A stretch of DNA of 64,000 bases from Verticillium longisporum (lineage: Eukaryota > Ascomycota > Sordariomycetes > Glomerellales > Plectosphaerellaceae), in the NCBI GenBank assembly GCA_019188255.1, contig JAETXT010000014.1:930001-994000 (forward strand), written 5' to 3'. The notes beneath the pieces are model-generated. The model did no database searches. It had not been told where the DNA came from and was given only the letters and a program-made list of their open reading frames with translations. The stretch's first letter is position 1. Each line of letters starts with the position of its first letter. A program made the position numbers and the translations under genes. Below are positions 46,157 through 58,060 of this stretch, piece after piece.

Positions 46157-47094
46157 CTAGTGAGAGATACCGTTGCCATGGCCGCGGCCGCTGGCGCCGT
46201 TCTGGTCCTTACGACCGTAGAGATCATCCAGATCACGGGGTGTGTAGTGGGGGCACTGCTGAGCAATAGCCGCTTCACGGGCAAGAAACTCCTCGCGGCC
46301 CATCGTATGGTCATCCTCGCCGAGGTCACTAGTCTCCTCCCAGAGGCGATCAATCTCGGCGTCGCGGTCCCGGATGGCCCAGATGTCCTCGCGGAGTCTC
46401 TTGTGGCGCTCGCGATCTTCTTCGATGCGCTGCTCAATCTGGCGCTTGTGGAGGCGGGGGGCAGACGAGGGAGCAGGTTTGGGGATCGTCTGGCTGGGGG
46501 GCATGTCGCCGAGGTCCTGGTCACCCTGAACAGGTGACGAGAGGCCGGCATCGTGAGCGCTGGTTTCGCGGTCCCTGAGGACCTCCTCGATCTGGACCAC
46601 GACTTGGTTCTCGATGTGTCCCTTGTTCTCAAGACACTGAAGGACCTGCGGCGGATTAGTCACCCGTCGCCCAGACTCGGACGTGAGCCAACTCAGGGCA
46701 CTCACCAGGCGGACAACCCTGACGTTCGCAGCGCCGGAAGCATTCTCAGGAGCGACGGCGTCAACGATGCGGATGATGTCGCGCTGAACCATGGTGATGT
46801 AGTTGAGATGGTTCTCCTTCTTGGCCATGTCCATGATGTGCTCGATGCAGAACATGATATTGGCGCGCGTATTCATGTTAGACTGTGTTCAATGTCAGCA
46901 GAGTGAATCTTTGCTGTTGTCAAATGAGTTGATCTTACTCGCTCGAGCTGCTCGAGGATGCAGGAGTGAAGATCCTCATCCATGTCCTTGTACTTCATGG
47001 CGTACGCGGCAGCTTTTTGATGGGACACGACTGTCGCATTCAGATGCTGCAGCTGGCTGGAGAAGCGCATGCGCACCTCAAAAGGATCAGCCAT
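46157..47094 (-). CDS. CTK3: CTD kinase subunit gamma (CTK3)
   Basis: Non-catalytic subunit of the CTDK-I complex, which phosphorylates Ser2 of the RNA polymerase II C-terminal repeat. It opens with MADPFEVRMRFSSQLQHLNA followed by the helical CID-like N-terminal domain; the C-terminal half is a charged coiled coil (IEQRIEEDRERHKRLRED). Exons 46939-47094, 46706-46882 and 46157-46645; introns 56 and 60 bp, both in phase, giving 273 aa. The 60-bp intron has no stop codon and could be retained silently. The open frame extends upstream to an ATG at 47295, adding 67 Ser-rich residues; I prefer the internal ATG (47094), because the family starts there and its AACATGG context is good, but the longer form is possible. 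Confidence 0.9.
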
Positions 47095-48068
47095 GTTGAC
47101 GTTGTCGGCAGATTCGGGCTCGAGATCGGTGCTGGAGGAAGTGTTGATGCTGTGGCGAGACTGGATCGAGGCAGGAAGGTCGACGAGAGGAGGCGGAAAA
47201 CCAAGGAGAGGACTGATGGAGTCGTCTCGGACGAGAGAACGAATTCTGGGGCTCTCAATGATTCCCACAGGGCTGCTCTCTTCAGAAGATGCCATCTCGC
47301 TTTGCGATTGTCGATATAGCGGCTTCTCCAGGGGAGTACTAGCGTGAGATGTGGAGTACTAGGTGCGAATCACCCATTCGCACGTGGAAAATAATTTTAA
47401 CCCGCCTCTCGAGACCACCGGGGCAGTTGCACATCACAGACCTTTCAGTTCACTGCCGCCAACACCACACGCCTGCCTGCTAAGTCCATCACAGTGATGA
47501 ACATAATAACTTATATTGTTATGCGCCGAAAAATCTTTCAGTCTAATCATACTTTATTCTTATTAAATCCAAATCGTCTCATCAACGTTGAGGTGCTCCA
47601 TCGTATTACAGGACACGCAACATCTTCAACACCAGATGCCCAAGATCTCACATGTTAGAAATGACAAAAGGTGTAATTCTGTCCTACATCACTCTCTTGT
47701 CAGAGCTCCTTGATCCAAGGAGCTGTTCACGCTAAGAACTTTAAGGCACAGACTGCATTTTGGCCAGATTATAATCACCCGTTTGTGGCCCTCGCTGCAC
47801 ATGTGAAGTCAGATAGCACAAGCGAAGCTTCTCAAAGTGATCTGACAACCGATTTGGGGTATCGTAAAATCGACGTTTACTTTGCCGCATTCTTCCAAAA
47901 GGCCATTGTCCGACCTAGTACGGAAAGAAACTAACAAGCCATAACTAGGCAATCACATCCGTCCTGACTCCCAGCTAAAGAAGCGAGCGTTCCTCGCGCC
48001 CATCCGTAGCAATCCATTCCCCGGGGCTCAACCTCATCTCCATCGCTCCAAGCCATCCCAGGCATCAT
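47095..48068. other. Intergenic with AT-rich island, CTK3 leader to HAT1 3' end
   Basis: About 970 bp. The CTK3-proximal part may be leader or an N-terminal extension (to 47295). From about 47455 to 47960 the composition changes sharply to AT-rich (41 of 60 bases A/T in 47521-47580), unlike all surrounding DNA. A 9-bp inverted repeat with a 3-nt loop lies at 47704-47724. An open frame at 47710-47934 (74 codons) has no recognisable protein. Confidence 0.6.
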
Positions 48069-49624
48069 CTAGGCATCCTCCACACGGGCTTTTTTGCTCA
48101 AACCCTGGCCCTCTGCCTCGTCCACTGATTTCCTCTTTCCACTTGAAGAGCTCTGGCCATAGTGTTTCTCCCACCTCTCATGCGCCGCCAGAAGTCGCGC
48201 GTACTCCAGCTCAACACTGCCCAGGGCCTCGTTCAGCTTTTCGCGACGCTCGGGAAGGTCGATCTGGCCGAGGATATCTTTGTTCTGACGATAACCGCGC
48301 TGCTTGGCAAACATGCGCCAGAGGCGATACTGGTGTACCTCGGCTCGCGTAGGCTTAGCTTTCTTATCGACACCGAAACTGGGCTGCACGGATGCAGGGA
48401 GTTGTGACATGGTATGCATTTCGATCAACCGGGCAAATTGCCTCGGGGCGATCTTGGTTTTGCGGCGCAACTTGTCGAGAAGGTCCGAATCGACAATGTC
48501 ACGTGGCACCGCCTGGGACGAGTCGTCGGGAACGTTGATATCACTGCCGACGCGGACCTGGGCGAATTCGGGAACGGTTCTCAGATAAGTGAGGTCCGAA
48601 AGGTCTCGCATGTCATCGAAAGCCTCATTGGGGTCCTCAACAGTGAGCTCCATGGCCAGGGGTTGGCAAGGTAGTACTCGAATATGCTCTTGTAGAGTCT
48701 GGCGCCAATACCCTTGCCCTGGAAGGGCGGCAGGATGACGAACTGCGACAGACGAGTTCGGCAGGGGAGATCAGTGATCTCGAAATCGCCCTTGGGAAGC
48801 TCCCAGTCGGCCGCAGGAGACGCCGGAGGTGAGGGCGCCTGGAAGTAGAAGAATCGGTATATGGTGGAGTATCCCACAAAGGTGTACGGTGACTGAGCTG
48901 CATCATCGGCGACAGGTTGTTTCCTGTAAAGCAGGAAGACGGTCCATCGGGCGGCATCCTCCGGTACCTTCCACGGGTCTGCCGCCTCGGGGTCCCGGGC
49001 AATATAGGAGCCACCCTCGATGAATAGTGGTACGAAAATCTCGACTCGAGTGATCAGCTGATGAATGGCAGGATCCGTGAGGCTGCCTTTGCGGATCTCG
49101 TATGTCCCATCCTGGGTCTCGAAGCTCGTGTGGAGCTCTCCAGGTGGCTTCCATTCTTTCGTAGTCTTCTGCACACTGGCCTCGAAATCCTTGACACTGG
49201 AGAAGGCAACTAGAGCCATTGATTAGCAACGGGCTCTTCAACCGAGATGCTCATTTGCTGGACCAAACTCACTTGACGGCAGATGCTCCTGCAGAACAGC
49301 CCTGATGTCCGTTGGCTCTGTGTCGCCTATAGCCTTGAATTTCTCTTTTGACGTGATCTGGACGTGAGGGCGCATGTCGTTGGCGGAGTAGCGAAGGTTG
49401 ATCTTGAGACCCTTGTAGCCAAAGATCTGCTCCTCATTGCCGAAGATGGGATATGTGAATCTCGGATTGAATGTGGCGATCGCCTTGAGGCCCGCATCGG
49501 TCGGCCTGACGAGGCCGATGTCCAGGGCGTCATTGGCATTCGCCGACCCTGCGGCGTGAGGCGGTTAGCGCAAGCAGGAAGGTGCATTTGGGAAATGCGA
49601 CGTACATTCACCCTCCTCGGCCAT
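48069..49624 (-). CDS. HAT1: Histone acetyltransferase type B catalytic subunit
   Basis: GNAT-family enzyme that acetylates newly made histone H4 (Lys5/Lys12) before chromatin assembly, with a WD40 partner (HAT2). Exons 49606-49624 (19 nt, MAEEGE plus one base), 49273-49548 and 48069-49209; introns 57 and 63 bp. The N-terminal HAT1 domain shows FNPRFTYPIFGNEEQIFGYKGL; the acetyl-CoA loop is PPFQGKGIGARLY; and then VEDPNEAFDDMRD, a HAT1 signature. The C-terminus ends in a basic nuclear-localisation-like stretch (GKRKSVDEAEGQGLSKKARV). One -1 break lies at 48659-48662 (a G4 run on the + strand): adding one base joins EYYLANP to LAMELTVEDPNEAF and gives 478 aa. Confidence 0.94.
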
Positions 49625-51014
49625 GACGAATCGAGAAAGAAAGCTTTTGTAGATTGAAGCTGTATGCTGAAGAGCTTGTCTTAGCAGCGATATCAGGTGG
49701 GACGTAAGGGAATTCGGGTGGGCTTTGCTGCGGCAGGAATGGGTGAACGACCTAGAAAACACAGCTCGCGATCTTGAGGTTGCAATCGCGACGCGGTCGC
49801 GACGTGTCGAAGAGGGACCAGGGATAAAGTGGTTTCTGCTGATGTAAGGCAGTCGTTGTGGATCGAAAAGCTGGAAGCCCCGGCCGGTCAAACAGAAGCT
49901 CTGAAGGCATCTGGTACTGCGCTAATTTTCTCGCCTAGCATTCTTGGGCTGGCACATCTCGGGCCACCCCCATCCTGCTGTACAAGCCCGCCAGCACTGT
50001 CCTTCAGCGATCTCTGCACCCCGCTGGGCGATGCTTGAGACAATGCCACAAGGGGTCTTGAAGGCATGCTTTGTAACATCGTGGCTTCTATGGGATCGGT
50101 TGGCTTTCCAAGACCAGATTTTTCCTTTTGACAATATCTTCGGCCAGAAATTACTTGAACATCTAGATAAATACGTCTACCTCTCGGAAGCTGGCTTGCT
50201 AACAGATGACAGGGATCAAGAGACAGAGCCCTCCAGGTGAGGGGTGTATTGATTGGCTGGGGACCAATGAGCCCGATTGAAGCTTAAGTGCTAATGTCTC
50301 TGGCTAAATGGTATCCTGCGAAGCCTATGGGTTTTTAAGCGCTTGCCTTGTTGATTCATGAAGAAAGATGGAGGATGGATTTACGCATGTCAAGAATAGA
50401 AATGAAGTCTACAGGATGGAGAGCCCGAATCTACACATTTGTCCTGGCCCAACACTATGGGATGTCTAGATTCACGATCTAGATGACAATCTTCTCGTGG
50501 AAATCTGGAGGGCAATGTTGGCTGAAATGCCGGCTGGGTTCAATAACGACACAGCGTCATTGAGCTTAGTTGAGAATCACCGAATGAAGAGGCTCGGAAA
50601 TCCGCCTTTGGTGCTCTTCTGATCAGCAAGCTGCGCCTCAGCACAAGAGGCCCAGTTGTCTCTTGCAGGCCATCTACCTTGATAGACTTGATAGAAGCGA
50701 GGCTCCAACAGACATCGAAACGAGTGGGGGTTGGTATGGGGGCGTTCGTGGCACTGACTGGCGTTGTCTTGGCTGCAGGGTCCAACGCGCGGTTGCGACC
50801 GCTCCTGCCCCATTTGGGCAAGTCCAGCAGTTCCGAGTCCCTCAAGGTGTTCCATTCCACAATGCCGCATTGGATCCTACGAGGTACATCATTCTCGAGC
50901 TCCCGCCTCTTTTCCTGTTGACTTGACTGTCCCCAGCCGTGCTCGATTGTCTCTGCTTTACCTTGACTCGAGTCAATCAACCAGCACCTGCAGCTCATCC
51001 GCAGATCCGGCACC
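49625..51014. promoter_or_regulatory. Divergent intergenic region, HAT1 / ZIP transporter
   Basis: About 1.4 kb, no supported gene. The middle (about 50130-50560) is more AT-rich than the flanks but less marked than the island at 47.5 kb. Open frames here lack recognisable proteins. Confidence 0.5.
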
Positions 51015-52417
51015 ATGGGCGGGCTATTCCTGTTGCTTGTGCTTTGCGTAGGTACACCCCGAAGCACACCCTCCAATCAAGCCTACGGCAAGATCTAGCG
51101 ATGCTGACACGAAGTGACAACAGGCTGTCATGGCCGTCGCGTAAGCCCTCAGTCCCTTTTGAAGCAGCCGCCGTCTTCCGACTTGACTGACCACAGGACG
51201 CAGCTCCTTTCTGGCCGGCTCGCTACCTCTCGCCGTCTCTCTCACTCCATCACAACTCCGACTAATATCGAGCTTGGGCATTGGTATTTTAGTAGGCACA
51301 TCCATGATTGTGATCATACCAGAGGGTGTCGAGGCGGTCGTCGCATCAGGAGTCGGTGCTCATGCGCATGCGCACCGTACAAGAGGCCTCGCGCAAGCCC
51401 TCAACAGGCGCGGGGAGCTAGGCGTGCGATTGACGTCAGCAGATGCCGTCACGACCTTCGACAATGATAAGCAAACCGAGCTGATGGACCATCTACGAGC
51501 CCTGGCAGCGAACGATGCCCAGCACTACCGAGTGCTTCCGCGGGATGGGCCGACAGAACATGTCCACGACCACGATCACGCCAAGACCGGCAAAGGCGAA
51601 GAACATGCTGGCGAAGAGGAGGGGCCGGAGGTGTCTAGCTTCCACATCGGGCTGTCCATGGTGCTCGGCTTCGTCCTGATGTTCCTCATTGACAGAATTC
51701 CTCGACATGCGACCGAAGGCCGTACGAGCGAGCCGCACATGCGACACGTCAGTCTCGACAATCTCGGCGCAAACGCACATGGCGACGCAGAAGCGGATGG
51801 CTTTCTCGGTGTCCTAGCGCAGCCCTCGAAGGATCCGCGCAGCTTTGCGACGACAATCGGCTTGGTCATTCATGCATGCGCCGATGGCATCGCCATGGGC
51901 GCGGGCGCGACGACCTCGGACACGCAGCTTGGCCTCATCATCTTTATTGCCATCATGCTCCACAAGGCTCCGGCCGCCTTTGGCTTGTCTTCGGTTCTGC
52001 TGAAGCAGGGGCTCTCTAAGCGGGCTGCTCGGACGCATCTGATCGTCTTCAGCCTGGCTGCGCCGTTCGGTGCTCTGTCTACGTGGGCTATCATCACCGT
52101 GCTTGGCGGTGGGCAGCTCGAGGGCCCGTCGGGAAAGTGGTGGACCGGCATGCTCCTGTTATTCTCTGCCGGAACCTTCCTGTGAGTACCAAACCAGCGG
52201 CAAGAAGCTGACCATGGTCCATGACACTGACAAGCAGTCCAGGTACGTTGCAATGCATGCCATGCAGGACGGCGACGGCGGTCACCAACATGCCTCCACT
52301 GGCTACGCCGAGGCTGGCGCCAGTGGCCAACAGAAACCGCAGATGCGTGACACGCTGGTGACTGTCATTGGGATGCTACTGCCCCTACTAACGCAGTTCG
52401 GTCACCACCACCACTGA
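51015..52417 (+). CDS. ZIP-family metal transporter (SLC39A9/ATX2-like)
   Basis: Membrane transporter moving Zn2+ (or Mn2+) into the cytosol, probably from a Golgi or secretory compartment if the ZIP9/ATX2 resemblance holds. Exons 51015-51047 (33 nt), 51124-51140 (17 nt micro-exon), 51204-52181 and 52243-52417; introns 76, 63 and 61 bp; all phases agree, giving 400 aa. Metal-site motifs of ZIP helices 4 and 5 are clear: HACADGIAMGAG and MLHKAPAAFG. A long variable loop before them is His-rich (GAHAHAHR and HVHDHDHAKTG), and the protein ends in a His cluster (FGHHHH), both likely metal-binding or sensing. Hydrophobic segments: residues about 1-30, 45-70, 165-185 and several C-terminal. Compartment is inferred. 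Confidence 0.88.
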
Positions 52418-55400
52418 AAACGGGAATGTTGATTGCCAGAAGGTTAGAGTTTTTGGTTGGGTGACAAAGAAGGTCTGGAAGTCCAGTGTTTCACGATCGC
52501 AACGATACCACTTTGCTCGATGTACCCCAAGGTGGAGGTACCGGTTTTAAATGCGCAAAAGTAAAGTCTTTCCATATCCGTACAATTGTACCCATCAAGT
52601 GCTGCCACGGAAGAGGAAAGCACACCAACAGGGACAGATAATGGACAGGCATGATGCGAGCCCGTGACAAGTATTCGGTACCTCTTGGTTGTTATTCGAC
52701 GGATGGTACCGAAACCAATCTCCGAAGGCCGAACGAAGCGTCCGTAGTATACGGTCCAAGGTTTGGGTCGGGATCATTTCGGGTGACATGATCGCCAGAT
52801 AGTACCATGTACAAACATCAGACAACGACGCTCAAAGACATTGCGCAACACGCAGCACATGGCCTCCCCTCGAGTCTACGGCCAAGTGCCGTACCCGACT
52901 TCCCGGTCGAACCTCTACTGTACACCCTGTCATGTATGTTACATTGTCATTTTCCCAGGGTTGAATCCTCGGAACTCCCTCCCATGATCCCAGCCCCCGA
53001 CACCTACCCATCGGTTTTCTCCAGGGCGGACGGCCTTTCTAGAAGTCAGCGCATGAATGATCGCCGTCTCACCATACGAAAGCATCCATCTTGAGATGAC
53101 TGACGGACAGAGATTTTTTCAGACCGCCAGCCTTGGGGCGTGCCCGCGCCGGTGCACTGAAAGGGACAGGAAGAGGGGAGGGAAGTCAGCAGGCGATCAC
53201 TCGAGCGGTACTCGATGCTCGTTACGGACGGACCCTGACCGCGTGCCGCACCCACGTCTCTTGTGTCAACTAAGCGGAGACGGGTAGCATCTGAAGCGGC
53301 AAAGCCACCCGGGTCTCTGCACAGATGCGACCCGTTTTACATGCCCAGCAGGGCTGTGAAGTAGTCTCTCGCAAGCGTGCGAGGGACCACTTGTCGATGG
53401 ATGGTGCCAGCACCTCTAGATTTAGCCCTGCGTGGCTGGATTGGCCGCGGGACATCGAAAGAGAGGGAGGCAGCGGACGCAAGTACGCACTCAGATGGGC
53501 CAGGCATGCGAAGGACGGTCCATTTTCCTTCTTTCTTTTCTCCGTCTCTGGCTGTGTTGGTCTGTCAAGCGACTTTACAAGGAGCAATCCGGTGGGGATC
53601 GTGGCCACGCTGGGCCTCCTGGGTCTGAAACGAAGGGGTGCGAACGAGGGGTTTGGAGCACGGCCCCTTGGCTCCCCTCAGGCTCAGGGGGGGATTCGGT
53701 AGGTACCTGCTTACTGGCGAGGGAAGTAAACGAATGTACCGACCCTAAAAAAACCTACTCACCTTTACCATCCATTGCTCGCCAGGCCAGTATCAGCCTT
53801 GGGTGCATGAAGGGCGGGGACGGAGGGGACGGGTGATGGGAGGGGTGGGCGGGTGATCCCTCGCTTCGCCATGCACAGGCAGCACAGGTACGGTACATTG
53901 GTACAGCACAATGGCCAACGCATGGGGGTGCTTTGCCCGTGCGGGCCCCGTTGATCAGAAGATGCAATGTGATCCAGACCTTGTTTGGCGCCGTCGTTGA
54001 CCTACAGTAACAGGTCCATCTCTCCAAATGTGCGACTCCAAATCTAGTATTCATGAGTTTGTCTTGAGGCTCCCAGGCTATTCTACCGACGCTGCGACTT
54101 GATTTGAAATGGGGTATCCCGCTTTGGGGCCAGGGAGCCTGGCTCGCCAACGAGTCAATCTAGGCCGACGCAGTCGTCGCTGTCACCGCAGCATCGACGT
54201 CATTCCAGTCCACCCTTGATCGGGCTGGAACGTCAACTGAGTGGCACCAAGCGCCCACTAGTAGACCAGCCGCCGCCAGAGACCCTGCAGCACGCGCACA
54301 CCTTCACGGCGGGTGTCGCTAGGCTGTCAGGTGAGGTGAAGCTGGGATAGGTACAGAACGAGGGGTGCTGCTTTGTTGTCGGCCACAGGATCGGACACGG
54401 ACGGATCGATCCAGGACCGCATAGGGAACGAGCTTACGAGCCAGGACATGAACGATCGATATTGGATCGCCAGTAGATTACGGCCCAACAGAGGGAGACG
54501 ACGGGGACCACCAAGGTTGCTTTTGTCAGAAACAAGCCTACCCTGTGTTGCTGAAGAACTATTGATCATCGAGGATACCACGCCGCCATGCAGCCCTCGC
54601 GTCAACCTGTGTGAAGATTGTCCCCGCCGACCTGAAGCCGAGGACATTCTGGCAATGGAGCCCAGATCGGTCAGGAGACATGCAGTCAATGGGTCGTCAA
54701 GATGAAGTTTCCACGCCACAAGACGGCTCACAGTCAGCTCTTGCTACCACCCACCCTGCCAGCCCGGATGCGATCTGACTCCCATCCTGAGCTTCAGGCA
54801 AGGCGTGGCCGGCAGCGCACCGCAGGGTAAGCCCTTCCGCCGGGCGGCAGTACCACTAGGGCACTAAACTCGTCGATGCTCAAGAAGTACCCGCATCTCC
54901 ACCTGGTTCGAGGCACTCTGGAGGTATTTCCTTAGTGCGGCCAGGTACTCCAATCGCCGCCGAGGGACTACTGGTGCTGCATGTGGACTTGCGGCGGACT
55001 TTACAGGGCCTCGCCTCTCCAAATCCACCCCCCCCAGGAATGGAAGGCCCCTGGCGCCAGGCCTTTATTGGATCGCTCCCCCCCTGGATGCCAGCCGCCA
55101 TCCCCCATCTCCATCCTTTCCCCTCCATTTCCATCTTCATCGGCCGTCCCTCGACTCCCTCTGCGTCCCTGCTCCCGTCTACGGTCGCCCTGCCTCGCCC
55201 ACTACCGACATCCTCGACAACCAAGGGCCAGCGCCACAAAGGACGGGCAACACAGCAAAGGGGCTTTCCATGGTCGAATCGCACAGCCAAATCACGTCGT
55301 CCTGTTAATCAACTCGTTATTATATTACGACGACCCGCGACCGTCCTTTCACCCATTCCACCGTCGTTTCGTCTCCGTCTGGACAGGCCTGATTTTTCGC

Positions 55401-55774
55401 CCGACCCTCAGTGTCCTCCTCATACATTCTTCTTGGGCAGCACCAACCCTCGAGTCGATAGGTCTGAATCACGTACGGGTTTCCCTCGATTCAGAAGACT
55501 CGGCCACCCTTCGCGGCGTTTGCAGTCTCAAAGCAACGCCGACGAACGTCATCGAACCCTGCCTGTCACTCTGAACCCTTCCATACCAACTGCTTTCCGC
55601 AATTACTTGGCCTCCCTAGACCTGGTGATGTTCATCATTGCCGTAAAAGGTTCTTCTACTTCTTCCTGCCAATCCTCTACGCGTTGAAGAGCGACCCGAC
55701 ATCTCTTGTTCGACGTCCTGCGACCCGAGGTTCAGCAAACCCCCCAACCAGACACGACAGCCATCGTCTCCGAC
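52418..55774. other. 3.4-kb gene-poor region upstream of the F-box/WD40 gene
   Basis: No protein-coding gene could be supported on either strand; open frames up to 250 codons (54935-55687) give Pro/Ser/Arg-rich translations without any domain. It holds a TAGGTACC motif near 53700, a C/T-rich stretch at about 55010-55200, and the pyrimidine-rich probable 5' leader of the F-box gene (about 55300-55774). A long leader or an unannotated non-coding transcript would fit. Confidence 0.5.
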
Positions 55775-58039
55775 ATGGCAGGGTACGGTCGACCATTGAG
55801 CTTCTCTGAGAGACGAGGAAGCCAGCTGAGCGAAGATTTGACCTTGAACACAAGCAACGGCATGGGGCCAAGCGAGCGTGCGGACAAGATGCCACAGCGA
55901 CTTGGTCACATCCGCGGGCCCCCGACACCCAGCATGCCCACGCCTGCCACAGACTACGATCAGCAACTCACAGGGTCTCCGCCGCCACCGCCGACCCCTG
56001 CAGCGTCTCCGGGCCCTTCTCATGGACAACTCGACTGGAGCGATGCCGCCGATGACGAGGATTTCTTCCTCGCAAAGGTGCGCCAACATTTCAAGGCCGC
56101 GTCTGGACCACAGCGGACGAGGATTCTCGGCGACCTGCTGAATCTCTGCACAAGTCAGCAGCTCAGCTTTGTTCACCAGTTTGTCAGCCCGCTGTTGAAG
56201 AAGGATCCATTTACCAGTCTCCCTGACGAGCTCTGTCTTCGGGTAAGATGACCTTCCTCCTTGCCCCTCCTTGCCCCTCCTTGTGCCGACGAAGGCACAT
56301 GACTAATTCACTGTCTCGCATGTAGGTTCTCTCATTCATCGACGATCCGAAAGTCCTCGCTCGTGCCTCACAAGTCTCAAATCGATGGCGAGATCTCCTT
56401 TCGGATGACCTTACGTGGAAGAACCTCTGCGACAAACACAACTATAGCACAGAAGAGGAAGACAGTCCGACACAGCAGAGCCCCACACATGCCGCCCGTC
56501 AGCACCACGATTCACATGCAGGCCCCAGCCGCCGCGAGTCGATGGCGACATCGAGCACTCACCACGATCTGCAAACCAGCAGCCCCGGGAACCGACGACC
56601 GAGGATCAGAACGTATAGGTCGCATTTCAAACAGAAACACCAGGTCGAAATGGCTTGGAGGAACGGTGGAACGCACATCACCCGAAACATCACGCAAGAG
56701 GGTGGTGTGGTCACGAGTCTTCACTTGACCTCAAAGTACATCATCGTCGCACTGGACAATGCCAAGATCCATGTTTTCGATGCGCAGGGAAACGCACTGC
56801 GGACTTTGCAAGGACACGTTATGGGCGTGTGGGCAATGGTTCCCTGGGATGACATTCTGGTCAGCGGCGGATGTGATCGTGACGTCCGAGTGTGGGATTT
56901 GACAACTGGGTAAGCGAATCGCCATGGTTTGGAGTGTTGCTCAACTGACTTGTATAGTGCCTGTTCCCACACATTACGGGGTCACACGTCAACTGTTCGA
57001 TGCTTAAAAATGTCGGACGCCAACACGGCTATTTCAGGGTCGCGCGATACGACACTCAGAGTTTGGGATATTCGGACTGGCCTGTGCAGAAACGTCCTGG
57101 TCGGACACGGTGCTAGCGTCAGGTGTCTAGAGATCCACGGAGATACTGTTGTATCTGGCAGTTACGATACCATGGCCAAGGTCTGGAGCATCTCGGAAGG
57201 CAGATGTATCCAAACATTGCAAGGACATTTCAGCCAGATTTACGCCATTGCTTTCGATGGCAAGCGGGTCGTCACCGGCAGTCTCGACACCAATGTCCGC
57301 ATCTGGGATCCTCGCACAGCGTAAGTATCTCGCCCAATGGGGACTGTGAGGCTGAATGCTGAGACGAACCCAGCGAATGTCTTGCCATTTTGCAGGGCCA
57401 CACTAGTCTTGTGGGACAACTCCAGATGCGCGGCGACACCTTGGTCACCGGCGGCTCCGACGGCTCCGTCAGGGTGTGGTCGCTCCAGCGCATGTGCCCC
57501 ATTCACCGACTGGCGGCCCACGATAATAGCGTCACGTCTTTGCAGTTTGATGAGGCTCGAGTTGTCAGTGGCGGCAGCGACGGACGGGTTAAGATCTGGG
57601 ACGTCAAGACGGGCCATCTGATTCGTGAGCTCATCGCGCAGGGCGAGGCGGTTTGGAGGGTCGCGTTTGAGGACGAGAAGTGCGTCGCTCTGGCACTGCG
57701 CCATGGGAGAACAATCATGGAGGTAGGTTTTTTGTGATCATGGCCGTTTACCCCACTGAATGATTCTGACTGTTGCTTCAGGTCTGGTCCTTCTCACCGC
57801 CTGCCGAGGAGGCCAGTTCGTACGACCGGCCCTTGTCTCTTCAACAGAGAGCTGCCTCGGAAGCTTCACGAAAGTCGTCGAATGCGTTGCAGCTCGATCT
57901 CAGGAGCACGCAATCACAGGCATCCATCGTCGGCCCACCGCGTGGCACTCCAGGCGGGTCGGACATTGACATGGGGGATGCCGGCCCATCGACGGCGCCC
58001 GCGCAAAGCGGCAATCTCACATTCTTTCACGATGACTGA
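55775..58039 (+). CDS. F-box/WD40-repeat protein, SCF substrate receptor (Cdc4/Fbw7-like)
   Basis: Substrate-recognition subunit of an SCF ubiquitin ligase: the F-box binds Skp1 and the WD40 propeller binds phosphorylated targets. A disordered Pro/Ser-rich N-terminus is followed by the F-box (FTSLPDELCLRVLSFIDDPK, about residue 147 on), a basic Ser-rich linker, then WD repeats with repeated GH...(V/I)WD cores (VRVWDLTTG, LRVWDIRTG, AKVWSISEG, VRIWDPRTA, VRVWSLQRM, VKIWDVKTG), about seven blades, and a disordered acidic tail. Exons 55775-56242, 56326-56909, 56958-57320, 57374-57722 and 57782-58039; introns 83, 48, 53 and 59 bp; 673 aa with all phases intact. Layout suggests a Cdc4/Fbw7-type protein rather than Met30, but I cannot exclude another fungal paralogue. 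Confidence 0.9.
56256..56283. repeat. 10-bp tandem repeat in F-box gene intron 1
   Basis: About two and a half copies of ttgcccctcc just downstream of the intron 1 donor site. Pyrimidine-rich and intronic. Confidence 0.7.
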
Positions 58040-58060
58040 GATGGTCGACGCCAGAGAGAT

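Noticed and set aside
47710..47934. 74-codon frame in the AT-rich island as a gene
   Set aside because: It lacks a recognisable family, splice signals or supporting context; listed only as part of the island.
54935..55687. 250-codon frame upstream of the F-box gene
   Set aside because: Pro/Ser/Arg-rich translation with no domain; overlaps a pyrimidine-rich leader. No support for coding.
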